Positions 1 to 13,090 of a stretch of 64,000 nucleotides of DNA are shown here, one piece after another. Each line of letters starts with the position of its first letter. The stretch's first letter is position 1. The notes under the pieces were generated by a model, which was not told where the DNA came from, ran no database searches, and worked only from the letters and a program-made list of their open reading frames with translations. The position numbers were made by a program, and so were the translations under genes. Origin of the DNA: Apostichopus japonicus (taxonomy: Eukaryota > Echinodermata > Holothuroidea > Aspidochirotida > Stichopodidae); the NCBI RefSeq assembly GCF_037975245.1, contig NC_092567.1:9180214-9244213 (forward strand). The letters run 5' to 3'.

Positions 1-289
1 AATACTCTCTACCTTAGGTTTTAACATTGTCTTTGTTAACAGTGATTATGTATGTTACTTTTAATTGGAAAATCTTAATATATTAAAATAAATCTCCATA
101 ATGTGTTCATTATTACAATAGTTTTAGATGTACACAACCTTCCTTTCCGCTGCTTAGGCGTAAGAAGGACATAACTTCAAATAGATATAAGAAAAAATGT
201 ATACCTACCTACGAGGACAACAAAGGCATTGGAGAGGGCGCTGCTATGGATTATGTGACCAAAGAGGGCAACTTCATACCGGTCGATAG

Positions 290-359
290 CTTGTATCACG
301 TGTCGCGGTGTTTTGTTAAGCTGGTTGGTTTAATTACTTGTATCACGTGTCGCGGTGTT
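290..359. repeat. 23-bp direct repeat pair
   Basis: The 23-base word beginning CTTGTATCACGTGTCGCGG occurs at 290-312 and again at 337-359, with 24 bases between the copies. It contains the E-box CACGTG. The sequence shows no more than a local duplication. Confidence 0.8.
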
Positions 360-3300
360 GGCTTATTGTACTGCTGGCGCTTTTTATGGGGGAGGGGGGT
401 TGTGTAGGTCTTACTTCTCCATTGTTCTGTTTATAAGTAGTTTGCTCGATCCATTTATGATGATAGCAATATTAGCTAATATATATCATTTTATCTTTAT
501 ATTTCAGCTCAAATACATGATCATCTAACATCGCCAATCATCAGCAGGCAGGACTGTGACGTCATTCACTCTCTTCTCAAACCGATGGCAGTAATTTCAG
601 TGAGAAAGAATCTGATAAAGGGTTTAGGTTGTTAATATCTCCCAAATACTACAAACATCGCCAGATAAAGCCCCTGTATAATACACATGCGAATCACGAT
701 CCACTGCGTGCACGTGTATGTTCATATACATACACACACGCATAGCGTTAGCAAGAACTTCCCAATTGAGCATCAACAGTGCAAGACCCAGCCAATGAGA
801 AGCGAGGTGTGCAAATGATGGCCTTTACCGCGCTGGGAAAAAAATCTCGCGTACTAGTGTGATTGTGACGTCATAATATTTCTGTCTTCATTAAAGGTAA
901 TCTTGATGAACACTGTACCTTTTACAGTCAGTATGGATGGATCTTGTTTCGATATTAAGTTGTACAATACAACTAATAACTCCAAATCATACAAAGATGT
1001 GAAATATGTAGGTAACTGCATGTGTGTTATAAGGGATGGCTTTCGGCAGACTTTTAGTCTTAAGTTCAAAAGTCAATAAATAAGTCATATTATTAAAGTT
1101 TCTACAGCTATTCTGGTTTTGTCAGATATTCACCTTTAAAATATGCTGGATGTCTGGAATGCTCCTTAAAAGCTAATTTGACCGTGACGTAGGCTCCTCA
1201 GTGCAGGTCTAAATATTAATGTAAAGCTATTGTTTCATAAATGTTAATGTTACTCAACAAAGATAAGGTTTCTTAACTTCACATTCCAATCAGAGATAAT
1301 TTTGATGAATTTCAATTCCATTTGTCCGTGTAAATGTTGTACCACGTAGAATTTGTTCTTGTATTCGATGAACTGACATGACTGTCTCCGTATTATATTA
1401 AATAGTCCAGTAATCTTTACTGATGAACTCAGCTGTTTAAAGTAACATGTCTAAAAATGCTGTAGTAAAACAACCTAGACTGAAAGCCAGTGGTCTAATG
1501 TTGAGCTTAAAGTTATCCTTTAATATACTACATGTTCAACTACATAGTTTTGAGCTTTAAAATCTACAAGACGAAATTTGTTAGGTTTTGTTAGTTACAT
1601 TGCTGTCGTTCTGGGACTAGATGGGTTACAAGGTGGTGGAGACATAACTGTTATCTTGTGACCATATCTAAATCTGACGTATATGCTGCTAAAGTTTGTA
1701 GAGACTGTACACTATATTTCTTATTAAGAGACAGCGACCTTAGTTTCGCCACCAACTGAAATAATATGGTGACGTCACTGATTACCAAGTTTAAGAAATG
1801 ACAATTGACAATTTACTATGTGTGTGTCTTGACTTTAGCTCGATGTAATTTAGAACATAACAAAAACAGAGAAGCACATGTTACAAAGAATGAGTAATTA
1901 TGAGAAACGCGTCCACTATTAATTAAGATATATTACCCCACCTATTAGGCGAGTTTAACCATAGGTAGCATATATAATTTGAATTTTATTGCTAGCGGTT
2001 TAAATAAAGAGAAAGGTTGTTCTACCTACTCGCGTATCCCTGGTCAGATATTGCTGGTGACCTGCTCTCGACCTCCATGCACTCCTCGTTGCAGGGTATA
2101 ACATCCTTTATTGATCCAATTGTGTGTAATGATATGATTCATCAAAAATCCAGACCCCTATCTCCACCTTCCTACCACCCCCCCTCACCTTCCCCTACTA
2201 ACACTTTACTACTCAGAACAATACATAAACACCTAACTCTGTTAATATTTTTAAACTATTTTCTAGCTGACATGTTTAAAATCTGTATATACTGTATCCA
2301 CATGCATTCGGTAAGTAGAAGTGCGTGATTAAACTTTTATGTGGTTTCTTCGTTCTTTCTTTTAATAAATTTAGATTTAAACCCTGACATATCGGTTACG
2401 TAATGTCTTAAATCTAACTAGAGTAGAGCCACAACGTTAGGACTAAATAACATTCATTAGTTATCTACACTAACATTGTGTTATTAAAATAGATCTACAA
2501 GAACTTATATGTGATATTAATTAATATCTGTGATGTTTTTGTTCTAAGTCAGCATTTCTTCATTTATTTCTGTTTCTATGTATTATCGTTCTTAACATGA
2601 ATACAATAAGATGACGTCATGTTACGTCATATTATATGATCATATAACAAATGTATAGTATGTGTAACTGAGACTTTAATAACTTCACCGATCAATACTT
2701 TATTTTGGATAATTATTTTAAGCTTCGCTTTATGAATGTTTTCATTGATTTATGATCTGTACATTTCATATCATCATTTTAATAATTGCGTTTATTATTA
2801 ATAATTGTACGGCATATCCTATTCGATGTACGCTCAAAATAGTTCACCGACAAACAAACATACACACGTTTCTATTGAGTGTTAACGTTAACTCTTCGAA
2901 CGTAACAGTCAAGTTAAGGATGCTTTGATCATGCGCAATTAGTTATATTTCTCCAGGTATGATAACATGACGTCGATATAGGATTTATAACATTACTACA
3001 GAAATTAAGGAGATAGACAGGTTCCCATTATTGTTAGCGCTTTTCGTTATGTTTTGAATCAAAACTGACTGTAACGTCGAAAATCTTAAAAATGAAAATC
3101 AAGAGGAAAATTTACATTTGGCTTATTACAGAGAATCACACACTAAGCATCCTGGTGAAATGTGAATCCAATCCCTATATTGCGTTTTTGAGATATCGAT
3201 AGCTGACATTTTAACAGTTTTTACTGAAAGTGAACTTGAAGCTGACAGGTGTGATGTCATAGCAGGTGTGATTTCAGGTGATGTCGAGTGTGATGCCACT

Positions 3301-3447
3301 GACAGCAAATGTTTTCACTTCCTTGGTTTGACTTTAAATTGCGAAAGATCCCAACTTTGTTTAAAGGTAAGTGACAATTACAATACCCATAGTTTAGTAC
3401 AACCAATTTTGACAAAGAAAATTAGACTCCCCTCGCCCCCCCCCCTT

Positions 3448-3520
3448 TTTTTGATTCCTTGTGGAAGGCAAAAGGAACCTATGCGATGGTGATGTCGTGT
3501 ACGTGTGTCTGTGTTTGCTT
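3448..3520 (+). repeat. Interspersed repeat fragment with GATTCCTT/AAGGAACC hairpin
   Basis: The motif TTTTTTGATTCCTTG, a short loop, then AAAGGAACCTATG followed by a TG-rich run is shared with 42284-42345 (TTGGTTCCTTGC ... GCAAGGAACCTATG) and with 56629-56695 (and its inverted partner at 53527-53605). The half-sites pair as a short hairpin. This looks like the same boundary of one dispersed repeat family. I cannot assign a class. Confidence 0.5.
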
Positions 3521-5331
3521 CTGTGACACTGGCTTGGGTCCGCGATAACTCAACAACGGAGTGATGGATATTTGTCGTACTTGCTAAATGTAGATGTATT
3601 ATAGTAAGAAGGTGTGCCCTATTTGTTAGCGCTGACTTTATGAATATTAATGAGGTGATTCACTTTTGGACCCGAAGTTGTAAGCCCCAATATTTGTGGG
3701 ACCATTTGAGCGCAAAGTTTAATTGGGCCCAAATTTTGGGAACGGGCAAAATGTTATATTGCAATAACTCCATAACCTTCAAGTACATCAGATTGTATCC
3801 AAACTTGGAATACAGTTGTTGGTTAATAGCTGGTACATGTGGCCATCAATATTATGATACCGTATTGGGTGATGACGTAAAACACTTTCATATTCCACTA
3901 ATCAAGTAACCATAGCGACCGTTGGATTCTTGTTAATATTGTATCGTCTATATTTACCTTCCGTTGATATTATAGTACTAAATATTAGTTTAGTTTAATT
4001 TTGAAATATTACATTTTGCCTTCATTAATTGGTTCATATACAGTCTTGTCTTGTTACATAATTTTTACTCTTCATTTTGTTCTTTCATTGTTATTTTAAT
4101 GCGCTTTATAAATGATTCTACTGGTTTCGTTTTAATTCAGATCTTTATTATCTTTATACTCAGACATTTTCCTTCGATTTAGAACAATTCTAAGACTATA
4201 TCTAATATTTGCTCTAATTATTGTTATATTTAGTCATTGATTATTAGATTGCTTTCTACTTCATCCATTTATTAATTTTACTTTTTTTTCAAGATTTAGT
4301 TGCTTTATTTCGTTCCTCCTATTTCTATGTTATGAATTAATCTTTGATAATACTCACGCGTAATACAGTGAATATTAGAAGAATATTGTTGAATGTTATA
4401 ATGATAACAATGGCTGGCTGTCTATCGTTATACCATTAATTGTGTTATTCAAAATCAAACTAAAACAATGTCTTAGACATTAATTAATAACAATGACATG
4501 TTTTGGTTTTTAATCCAGTTTTTTGTTCTATTATTATGATCTCTAATTGTGTTTCTTTGAAGACAATAGGAACACGTGACTGACGTATTATAGTAATATT
4601 CTAACATAATAGCAGCAAAGATACTGTTCTGTATATTTGACATGAACCTTAAATGCAATGATCGGCTCTCCATATATATCTTTCATTCTTCTTGTATCGT
4701 TATTTGGCTTCTTCTTATCAATTATGCTGGTTGATGATTAATGAATATTCATGATCTCTTCATTTTAATTCAGTTTTTGTCGTAACTGCTTTATCGTAAT
4801 TGGATATTATGAAGCTTTAAAGTTTACCAATATAAACCCAAGCCCTGTCACGCAAAACTGAATATATTTACATAACTACAAACACAGATTAACATATGAA
4901 TATGGAAAAAAATCACTGCGTTGCGGTATCTGTTTATGATATTACATATTTCCAAGGAAATAATTATCCCTTTATTTTGTAATTGTTCTTGGTATCTTCC
5001 GTATTTCTGCATGTAAGTATTCATATACAATTTTGGCAACCAATCACACTTGTTCCCTTTGAGGCGATCCCGGTCTCTCATTGTGATACAATTACAACCT
5101 ATTCATCCCATTTATATGTTACTATATCATAAGTTCATATCGTAGAATCTTATAATGAAATGATTGATATGTATTGATATTGTGATGTCAATGGAAGCAA
5201 TAAAAGAAAACTAATCAGAGATATATTGTCAACAGTGTTATCTCTGTGTAACATGTAGTCTATGTACTAACTTGTTCTGGTCTGCATCAAGATCACACAG
5301 AAGGTTATGGCTATACAGTAACTCTCAAAAC

Positions 5332-6158
5332 CAGCGACGTAGCCAGGAATTTGAAAGGGGGGGAGCACTTTTTGCGATTGATATTGATTTTCAAAAATTT
5401 AGGCACGACTATCTGAGCGGAGCGCCACCATCGGTTGGCGCGGAGCGTACAAGAAATTTTTTGGTTTTACAAACCCCCCAGATGGCCGGAAACGGCCCTT
5501 CCCGAGTGTTCATGCTGGTTCCATGGCTTCTTCCTAACTTGAGACACCTCATTCAATATCACTTTTCAACCAAAAAAACAAACGAGTTAAGATACATAAA
5601 GATACATAATTCAATAATACATAATGTATTTAAAATTAGCAAGGTACATGTACAGAGTAGTCTTACTTTTCAACTGCTGATACTACTTTACATATATAGA
5701 TAGGCCAGAAATGTCTTAGATACAACTATAGCCAGTAATTGTCTTTGATACAACTGTAAATGTTTAAGTTAGCCTAATAAGAGAAGGCGAGAGCTATCCG
5801 ACGATTGCCATCTGATTCAAATTTCTCAACTGTTTTCTCAACTGAAATATTATCTGCGTAAACAAGTTCTTAACTAGATGTTACAACACTGACAAGATCG
5901 GATCCTATGGTCTTTTTCGGCGGGTAGAGTGTTGAATGAAACGGCACGCGATAGAAATGACAGCCTAAATTAGAAGACTAGGTCACCTAATTAAGCCATA
6001 TTCTTGCTACGTTCATTTCAATAGTTATTCCTGTCTAGACTTTTAAACTCGTTCAGCAAGCTTATGGATTTGAAATATGGGTGTTTTTAAAAAAAGATAA
6101 CTTGGCCAAAAAAAGTGTAGGCCCGGGCCCACAGTGCTATATACTGGCTACGCCCCTG
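5332..6158 (+). mobile_element. hAT-like nonautonomous element (degenerate TIRs)
   Basis: The left end reads CAGCGACGTAGCCAGGAA and the right end, reversed, reads CAGGGGCGTAGCCAGTAT, so the two ends form imperfect terminal inverted repeats of the CAGGGG(C)GTAGCC type common in hAT elements. I see no 8-bp target duplication, so the ends may be eroded. There is no transposase. The interior at about 5403-5520 carries the GC-rich module shared with six other places in the window (key word GCGGAGCGCCACC), which gives the misleading open frame across 5272-5703. Confidence 0.55.
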
Positions 6159-6755
6159 ATCATATGATATCATATTATCAGCAGATTTTGTTTCCTGTTT
6201 GAATTCTTTTACATGTTCTTTTACATAATATATCAGAAAGACGAACATAGTGCTCTTTTACAATTTTTCAAGTAGGATGATTCTTGTTTATTCCAATGTC
6301 TGGACTTTAATACATTTGACCAACTTAACTGATCAATGGACAATATAAACTTTCATATTTTGGAATATAGCCAGATATGCAGTGGCCTAAAAACAAATAT
6401 CGTTATCGACGTGTATTAGCAGTGTAATAATTATTTATAGGAAGTGCGTATCACGTACGATTGCTAGCTTAGCTTCATAACATGCTGTTCGTGCAACAAC
6501 TTAGGACGAATCATAGAAAGGATGAGAACGAACGTTGTTGACGTTGTTGTGCATACGGTTCGTGACATTCCATAGAGTGCGGTTAGGTAGGCAATATGTA
6601 TTTTATTACGCAGTGGCCAACTGTAGGCTTGTAATAGGCTATAGGCTAAATTTAGCTAATTGCATCTGCCAAACTAAGTAAGTAGTTGAATCAGTAGGCG
6701 TGAATGTTACTACGATTATAATTGAGTTAACGGAGCTGACGAGTATTCAAGATCA

Positions 6756-6872
6756 AAAGAGCACTGACAAAATACCATGCTAAAAAAACAACAGTTTTTA
6801 AACATTTTTTTCGACACTGAAAGGGGAGGGGAGCGGTCGCTCCCCCTGCTCCCCCCCTGGCTACGTCCCTGC
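6756..6872 (-). mobile_element. Fragment of a hAT-like end
   Basis: A G/C-rich block ending in CCTGGCTACGTCCCTG at about 6857-6872 is, on the minus strand, CAGGGACGTAGCCAGG. This matches the terminal sequence of the element at 5332-6158. Only one end is visible, so it is a truncated copy. Confidence 0.45.
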
Positions 6873-7744
6873 TCAAAACAGATGACGCTGGTATATATAG
6901 TTGCTGTTGAGATAAAGACATTCTTCTTCTCCTGATAAAAGTGTCGCTATCGCTCTATGTGCCGTAAATTTAAGCTTTCTCTTCAAGTTCATCCCAAACT
7001 TTTCTAGAAACAAATGTTGTTCCCCCCCTGACCTCAGATGACCTACAGAAATTTTGCGAAACCGGTAGATACTATGTACAAACTAGGTATGCTTCTGGCC
7101 TAGTGACGTAAGTTCAAATATAATTTGATTTCATTCAAACCAAACTAGAATCTGTTAAGAACTGTTTATCTGCTCCAAAGACTTGTTTTTATCTGTAATT
7201 CAAAGGCAGAATGTTAATGTATGATTCTGTATCGTTTCATTTCTATGACTGAGTAAATGGCTAATGTTATCCTTCATGGTGTGACATTGTGGTCTGCAGT
7301 GCATGAGATATATCTTCTCGTCAACAGCGCAGTTTATGGTATATCGCCAGCTGACATATTGTGGCAATTCATCCTAAGCAAGCGTTAGTATCAGATTGAT
7401 GAAAAGTTCAGTGATAGGGTAATGATTGTTCCTAGTTAATTTTGTATGTGTTTAATTAGTCAACGTACTGATAATGATCATTAAATTAATAAACAAATAC
7501 AACAGAACACACATCAAAGTTCAAGGTTGACAAAACGAAAGGTTCTCTATATTTGCACAACGATAAGGAGTATTTGGTTGTATAACGAAAACATTTCACT
7601 GGAAAACTGGATGATATTATTTTACGTCAGTGTTTAATAAAACCACCTACTGATAATAAACACGTACATTAAAAACACGAACTTAAGTTTAAGTTTAGCA
7701 CAAGTGAAATTTAGTTGATTGGCTGGGAAGTGGATGGGGTTGGG

Positions 7745-8842
7745 CAAGGGCGGCGGAAGCACTTTTTAATCTGGGGGGGGGGGGCACCGACGTCGAAGGG
7801 CACTTTGCAGAAATTCGATTGGACTGATGCAGCCTGATATTTAGTACCCTTTATAACTTATTGTATTATTTTATTTGCGTATACACATCACTCCATCAAC
7901 CCCCCCCCCCCCTTAGTGGCGGAGCTAGGTGTAATGGTCAGGAGGCGAGAATGGTCTGTAGGCCGGGGGCGCTTTCGACACTATCTAAGCGGAGCGCCAC
8001 CACAGGTTGGCGCGGAGCGTTCAGAATTTTTTTGAGTAAAGATACTCCCTAGATCGCCGGAAATGACCCTTTCCGGGCCTTGCTAATTTGCAGATAAACG
8101 AAGAATAAATAGGTGTCGTCGCCATTTGGTCAGAAAATTACACCAACAAAATGTGACAAATGTCAATAGGTATTTGAGAGCGCAATAAAATAGTCAATAA
8201 TCGCGAATAATTAAAAAGTGGTAAAAAGGTTAAAAGGGCGCCAGCAGTCATTTTGAGTCCGCCACGGGGGCATCCGCCCCCTCTGACTGTATGGACGCTC
8301 CGCCACTGCCCCCCCCCCCAGGAAAAAATGCATACTAGCACTGCGATATCCAATGTGCAAATTGAAAACAAGGAACAAGTTTACTTTCGAGACAAAATGA
8401 GGTGAAATCATTATAAAGTCCAAGTCCATACACACGCGATCGATACATGCATGAAAGCAAATGAAATATGTCAAAATACGAAAGGATGGGGTATTAAAAC
8501 TAAACTCATTATTCATAGTAGGCTATAAATGGCTTCTGCTTATTACAAAGTCACAATGTAATATAGCAATGTATTTTTGGAAATGTATTAGGATTTTTCT
8601 GACAAATTGAATATGCATAATGGCACTCACCAGAATGCTAGAAGCCTTGTGGTAGTAAACATTTGAGTTTGACCCACATAAATTCATTATTACTTCCAAA
8701 TTAGGATTAGATCTCTTACTGAAATATCGCTGACCTAATAAGGTGATCAAGAGTACAATATTTTAGTAGAAAAAAGGTGCATTTTATCCTGAGGAATAGT
8801 GGGGGGCACGTGCCTCCTGTGCCCCCGGTTCCGCCGCCCTTG
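7745..8842 (+). mobile_element. hAT-like MITE, TIR CAAGGGCGGCGGAA, 8-bp TSD
   Basis: The element begins CAAGGGCGGCGGAA and ends TTCCGCCGCCCTTG, a perfect 14-bp terminal inverted repeat. It is flanked on both sides by the exact 8-bp direct repeat GGGTTGGG (7737-7744 and 8843-8850). An 8-bp target duplication is the hAT hallmark. The 1098-bp interior has no transposase. It holds a long G run next to the left end, the shared GCGGAGCGCCACC module at about 7981-8085, and a poly-C tract. The element at 10763-11412 is a shorter copy in the opposite orientation with the same ends. Confidence 0.85.
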
Positions 8843-8850
8843 GGGTTGGG

Positions 8851-10359
8851 GATTTTGAATCATTAGCATATATGACGTCATCAGCAACTGTTGGTATGTA
8901 AGATATGCAGCACCACATACATTGCACGGGAAGATGATAGTGGAGGGAAGGGGAATGGGGGGGGGTATATTGCTGTGGTTAAGTTCCATTATGTATCTGC
9001 AGTACTGGCTACATTCGCTTCAATATCTTACTATAAACAAAAATAAAACAATGTTGACGTATGTGAAGTATATTTTTACCCCTCTTTTGGGAGTTGGCGG
9101 GAAAAATTGTTTAGCAAGAAGAAATTCTAACGCAATAAGTTAGTTGATCCATTACGAGGGTGAGACAGGATCGGCATGGGTGTGAAAGGCTTCTGTTACC
9201 GGAAAGATGTTACAACCTGATCATGTTGGGTTAGGTTATAAGTGAAAATAATGTAACATTTAACGACGCTTTAAATTGTACTTTTGTGCTTATTTGTAAC
9301 ATTTTTGTTTCGTCTCCCTAGCCAAGCCATGTAAGGTTAACTACTATGATAATATTATTAACCTATCTTACCATATGGATTGGGCCGTGCACCTGCTGAA
9401 AAAATAAATTGTTTGAACTAATAATACAGGATAAAATACATTTGTGTTATCTGACAAGTTAAGTGTAATATTTTACTGCTTCATTTACAAGCATTCTATC
9501 TGCATGTATTATTACATCGTGTAATGATATCTTAATTAACCTGAAGTTACTCTTTAGAAAACGTTACTTTACACATCAGTGATGAAAAGAAAGTGTTCCT
9601 CTCTTTGTAAACCATAAAAAAAGACGTATTACGACTTACCAAGAATGTTACCAAAATCTTCAGAGTATTCAAAATTAAATTGCAGTTCATCAAATTAAGG
9701 TTTCTTGTTTTAAGTCGGTTAATGAGAGCAATTAAAAAGTACATAAAGCTTGTAACCCGTCGTCATCCAGCTATTTCTTTTCTAGATTAAATCCTTCGAA
9801 GAACTGAAGATGAACTGGTAATATCCAAACTTTAATTTACTGTTTGTTTGAATTAAGCATAACAATTTTAACGAACAACTTTACTACGGTAGTCCTGAAG
9901 CGAATAATAGATTCATCAAATCAATCTAACTATTTGTTTTAAATATACAAAAAATAATCTTCTTAGCCTAAAACGAAAGAGTCCAACGTTACAGACTACC
10001 ATTCAATCTAAAAAATGCACGTAAAATATATTACATTCAAAATAAAACCATTTCTCTGCACTGACCTTAACAATATCAGCATTGATCGCCGCACAGTTCT
10101 CATATCTCTGTGAATAAATGGTACGAGCGCCCTCTTAAATAATAAAGTTTGAATCACACGGGAGAAGGACATAACTATCTTTTGATTATAACAAGATTAC
10201 CGAAAGGTGAATAATGTGGATTACGGTCAGGGAAGTCAGAGTGAGGTTGTAGGATTATTTCGATCATCCATGTTTATTTGAGATTGGAAGGGCCGCCCTG
10301 ACGTAAGTTAGTTGTTGATGTTCACAAGAATCAATATTCAAAGAACATCATGATATACA
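8851..10359. other. Intergenic, nothing recognised
   Basis: AT-rich sequence between two transposon copies. Apart from a G run near 8956 I see no coding potential, RNA gene or repeat that recurs in the window. Confidence 0.6.
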
Positions 10360-10415
10360 TATTAAACCATAGGCGTACGAGGCGGGGGGCAGGGGGCAGA
10401 CTGCCCCCCCCCCAA

Positions 10416-10563
10416 ATTTCCAGAGGACAAGAAATTCGGGCAAAAGTCCTGAAAAATTCGGGCAGCCTAAGAGGAGAAAAAAATATATATATTTTTTTTT
10501 TTCTCCTCTTAGGCTGCCCGAATTGGTCAGGACTTTTGCCCGAATTTCTTGTCCTCTGGAAAT
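10416..10563. repeat. Long near-perfect hairpin inside the MITE
   Basis: The arm starting ATTTCCAGAGGACAAG (from 10416) is mirrored by an arm ending CTTGTCCTCTGGAAAT (to 10563). The apex lies in an A/T run near 10482-10500. The arms are about 62-66 bases long with only a few mismatches, so both strands give overlapping open frames that mirror each other. A transcript would fold into a long duplex. Confidence 0.8.
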
Positions 10564-10762
10564 ATATATATGTATATAAATATGCAGTAGCTTGCCTGAA
10601 TCTTTTTCAAATTTTTGCCCGACGATTCCATGATTTTCTTTATTTAGCATCATGATGCCCGAATATTCCCGTGTAACACCACCGTAAGCGCAGTTCATCT
10701 GGGCTACCACGCTTTTTGCACGATCATTTTTTTTTTCTAATCAGTCAATTGTATACCTGGAC

Positions 10763-11412
10763 CAAGGGCGGCGGAACCGGGGGGGGGCACAGGGGGCACG
10801 TGCCCCCCACTTTACCTCAGGTTAAAAATGTGCCTTTTTTCTACATAAAAATTGAGGTGCCTCAAGTTAGCAAGAGGCCAGGGAACCAGAATGAACACTC
10901 GGGAAGGGCCGTTTCCGGCCATCTGAGGGGTTTGTAAAACCAAAAATTTTCTAGTACGCTCCGCGCTAACCAATGGTGGCGCTCCGCTCAGACAGTCGTG
11001 CATACAACTTTGCAAATCCTGGCTAAGCCCATGACTTTTAATGAATTTATGTGGGTCAAACTCAAAGCTATTTCGAATGGAAAAGATTTGTTTAGATATT
11101 AACAAGAAAAAACTCTAATTCGGAAGATCCCTACATTAGCAACTAGCATGATTTCACCTCATTTTGTCTCAAAAGAAAACTTGTTCTTTGTTTCCCAATT
11201 TGCGCATTGGATATTGCAGTGCTAGTATGCATATTTTCCTTTAGGGGGGGGGGGCGTTGATGGAGTGATGTGTTTACACAAATAAGATAATACAAGAAGA
11301 GTTATAAAGGGTACTAAATATAAGGCTGCATCAGTCCAATCGAATATCTGCAAAGTGCCCTTTTATGTCGGTGCCCCCCCCCCCAAGATTAAAAGTGCTT
11401 CCGCCGCCCTTG
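10763..11412 (-). mobile_element. hAT-like MITE nested in the preceding element
   Basis: The ends are CAAGGGCGGCGGAA and TTCCGCCGCCCTTG, the same TIR as the element at 7745-8842 but with the interior inverted. The flanks are ACCTGGAC (10755-10762) and ACCTGGGC (11413-11420), an 8-bp target duplication with one mismatch. The element is 650 bp and noncoding. It carries the shared GC module on the minus strand at about 10880-11000. Nesting shows it inserted after the element at 10368-11966. Confidence 0.85.
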
Positions 11413-11974
11413 ACCTGGGCATGCCCAACATGAGTGTATATAAGAAACGTATTCTTGTTCATGGATGGTGGGGGGGGGGGTGCCTACAGGCTTATCATAT
11501 TCTTTGTTATATTTTATACTTTTTTGTGAGACAAATTGTCTCACCCGACACAGCGACATGATCCCGCCTACGTGTCGTTGAATAATGTATGTTTTTTTCT
11601 GGAGGTAGCTGAGTACTGTGTTAAAATAATAAATAAGGTAACTAAATAGGAGCTTAAAAAATATACTGTCCCATTTTTCCCCTTCAAAGTGATGTTACCA
11701 TTTCTCTTCTTCTAATTTACCAAATTTTTGGGGAAGGGTAAATTTCTAAAACGTGAGATTATAAAATAAAGAATGTTTAGATGCAACTTGCAAGGCCTCA
11801 GAAGTGCTGTTTCCGGCAATCTGAGAGGCATTGTGTTCCAAAAATTTTCTTGTACGCTACGCGCCAACCGATGGTGGCGCTCCGCTTAGTTAGTGTCACG
11901 GGAACTTTCGGGCACAAAAAGTTCTGCCCCCCCCCCCCCAAACTGAAATGGTCCCGTACGCCTATGTATTAAAC

Positions 11975-12762
11975 ATCAAGAGAAACAAAGGTGGAATCAG
12001 AGCAATATACAGCTTACTACCGTTTAAGCTATTTCGATTCTTTGGAGGTTGGGCGGGGGAGTTTTGAGGGATTATAACCAATTTGATTTCGTTAAACGTT
12101 GTGAATACAACTGTACACTTACAGGCTAAATTTAGTTATAGCTAAATCATTCGTTTGAACGATATATTTATGGTGGGAGTAAAAGGCCAAACTTGTTTTT
12201 ATGTACAGAATTTGAACAGGATGACTATCGAAATATTGCTCGTTATGGACATTTGGCATATATGGATACAAACGATTATTCCGGTTAATTAGTCCATAAT
12301 CTAGCATTTTTTTACGTAATGCAATGGTATTAAGTAACTACCGCCAATAGTATGGTCTAAATAATCTCTTCACTAATGGTAATAGCAAACTTTCTGCATT
12401 AAGATATAATGTCCAGGCTAGCAAAATTACTGTAGAGTTGATTTTCATTGATATGTTTAAAGCACCACTGTAGTTTATACCTACCTTTATTTTTCCTTTT
12501 TCTCTTCGAAATTTCTGGACCAACCTTTATAATTCCTTTAATTATCAGAATTAATTATGCCATAATTGAATATAAATTGCTGCCATGGTTGAAATAGAAA
12601 TCCCCAAGTTTATATTCAATAGAACCATCATAAAAAAAAATGATTTTTTGTAATCCATTTACAGGGATTAAACAGCAACAATTAACGCATGCGCGAATTT
12701 AAGGACATTTCCCCTTCTTTGATCACACTGCTTCTTAAGAATATGATATATAATTGGGTTGC
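11975..12762. other. Intergenic, nothing recognised
   Basis: AT-rich spacer between the MITE cluster and the C-rich minisatellite. I saw no gene, splice-bounded exon or recurring repeat. Confidence 0.55.
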
Positions 12763-13090
12763 CGGACAAATACCCCCCAGGCAAATATCCCCGGACATAT
12801 CCCCCCGGACTCATACCCCCGGGACAAGTACCCCCCGGACAATCACCCCCCGGACAAAAATCCCCGAGGACGAATACCTCCGAGGACAACTACCCCCGGA
12901 CAAATACCCCCCGGACATACACCACCGAGGACAAATACCCCCGAGGATTAGTACCCCCCAGACAACTACCCCCGGACATACACCCACGAGGACAAATACC
13001 CCCGAGGACAATTAACCCCACCCCCCAGCAATTACCTCCGGGAAAACTCCGCACAAATACACAGGTACAGATACCTCACCCAGGTTACTA
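12763..13090 (+). repeat. C-rich minisatellite, CCCCCGGACAAATAC type
   Basis: Irregular tandem copies of a roughly 15-base unit, CCCCCGGACAAATAC and variants such as CCCCCGAGGACAAATAC, fill this stretch. Because units are close to multiples of three, open frames appear on both strands and encode Pro-rich strings. These are by-products of the repeat, not genes. Runs of C on this strand mean G runs on the other, so quadruplex folding is possible. An inverted relative lies at 14321-14462. Confidence 0.85.

Larger units (their letters stand above)
1..5331. other. AT-rich intergenic stretch, no gene recognised
   Basis: I read this stretch on both strands and found no conserved protein, splice-bounded exon or RNA gene. 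The short open frames have no recognisable domain and several start at TTG or GTG. Visible structure is limited to a 23-bp direct repeat near 290-359, scattered CRE-like TGACGTCA-type words, and a repeat-family motif near 3448-3520. A distal exon or regulatory element could be hidden here without being visible to me. Confidence 0.6.
10368..11966 (+). mobile_element. hAT-like MITE, TIR CATAGGCGTACG, perfect 8-bp TSD, host of a nested insertion
   Basis: The ends are CATAGGCGTACG and CGTACGCCTATG, a perfect 12-bp terminal inverted repeat. Both flanks carry TATTAAAC (10360-10367 and 11967-11974), a perfect 8-bp target duplication of hAT type. A second element (10763-11412) sits inside it, so the original insertion was about 940 bp. 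The interior also holds a long palindrome at 10416-10563 and, on the minus strand at about 11790-11900, the GCGGAGCGCCACC module. No transposase is present. Confidence 0.85.

Noticed and set aside
3640-3909. 89-codon plus-strand frame starting near 3640
   Set aside because: No recognisable domain, splice context or codon signal; it sits next to a repeat-family motif and may be part of that repeat.
10348-10710. Overlapping frames on both strands at 10.4-10.7 kb
   Set aside because: Caused by the 148-bp palindrome inside a MITE, which encodes mirror-image peptides.
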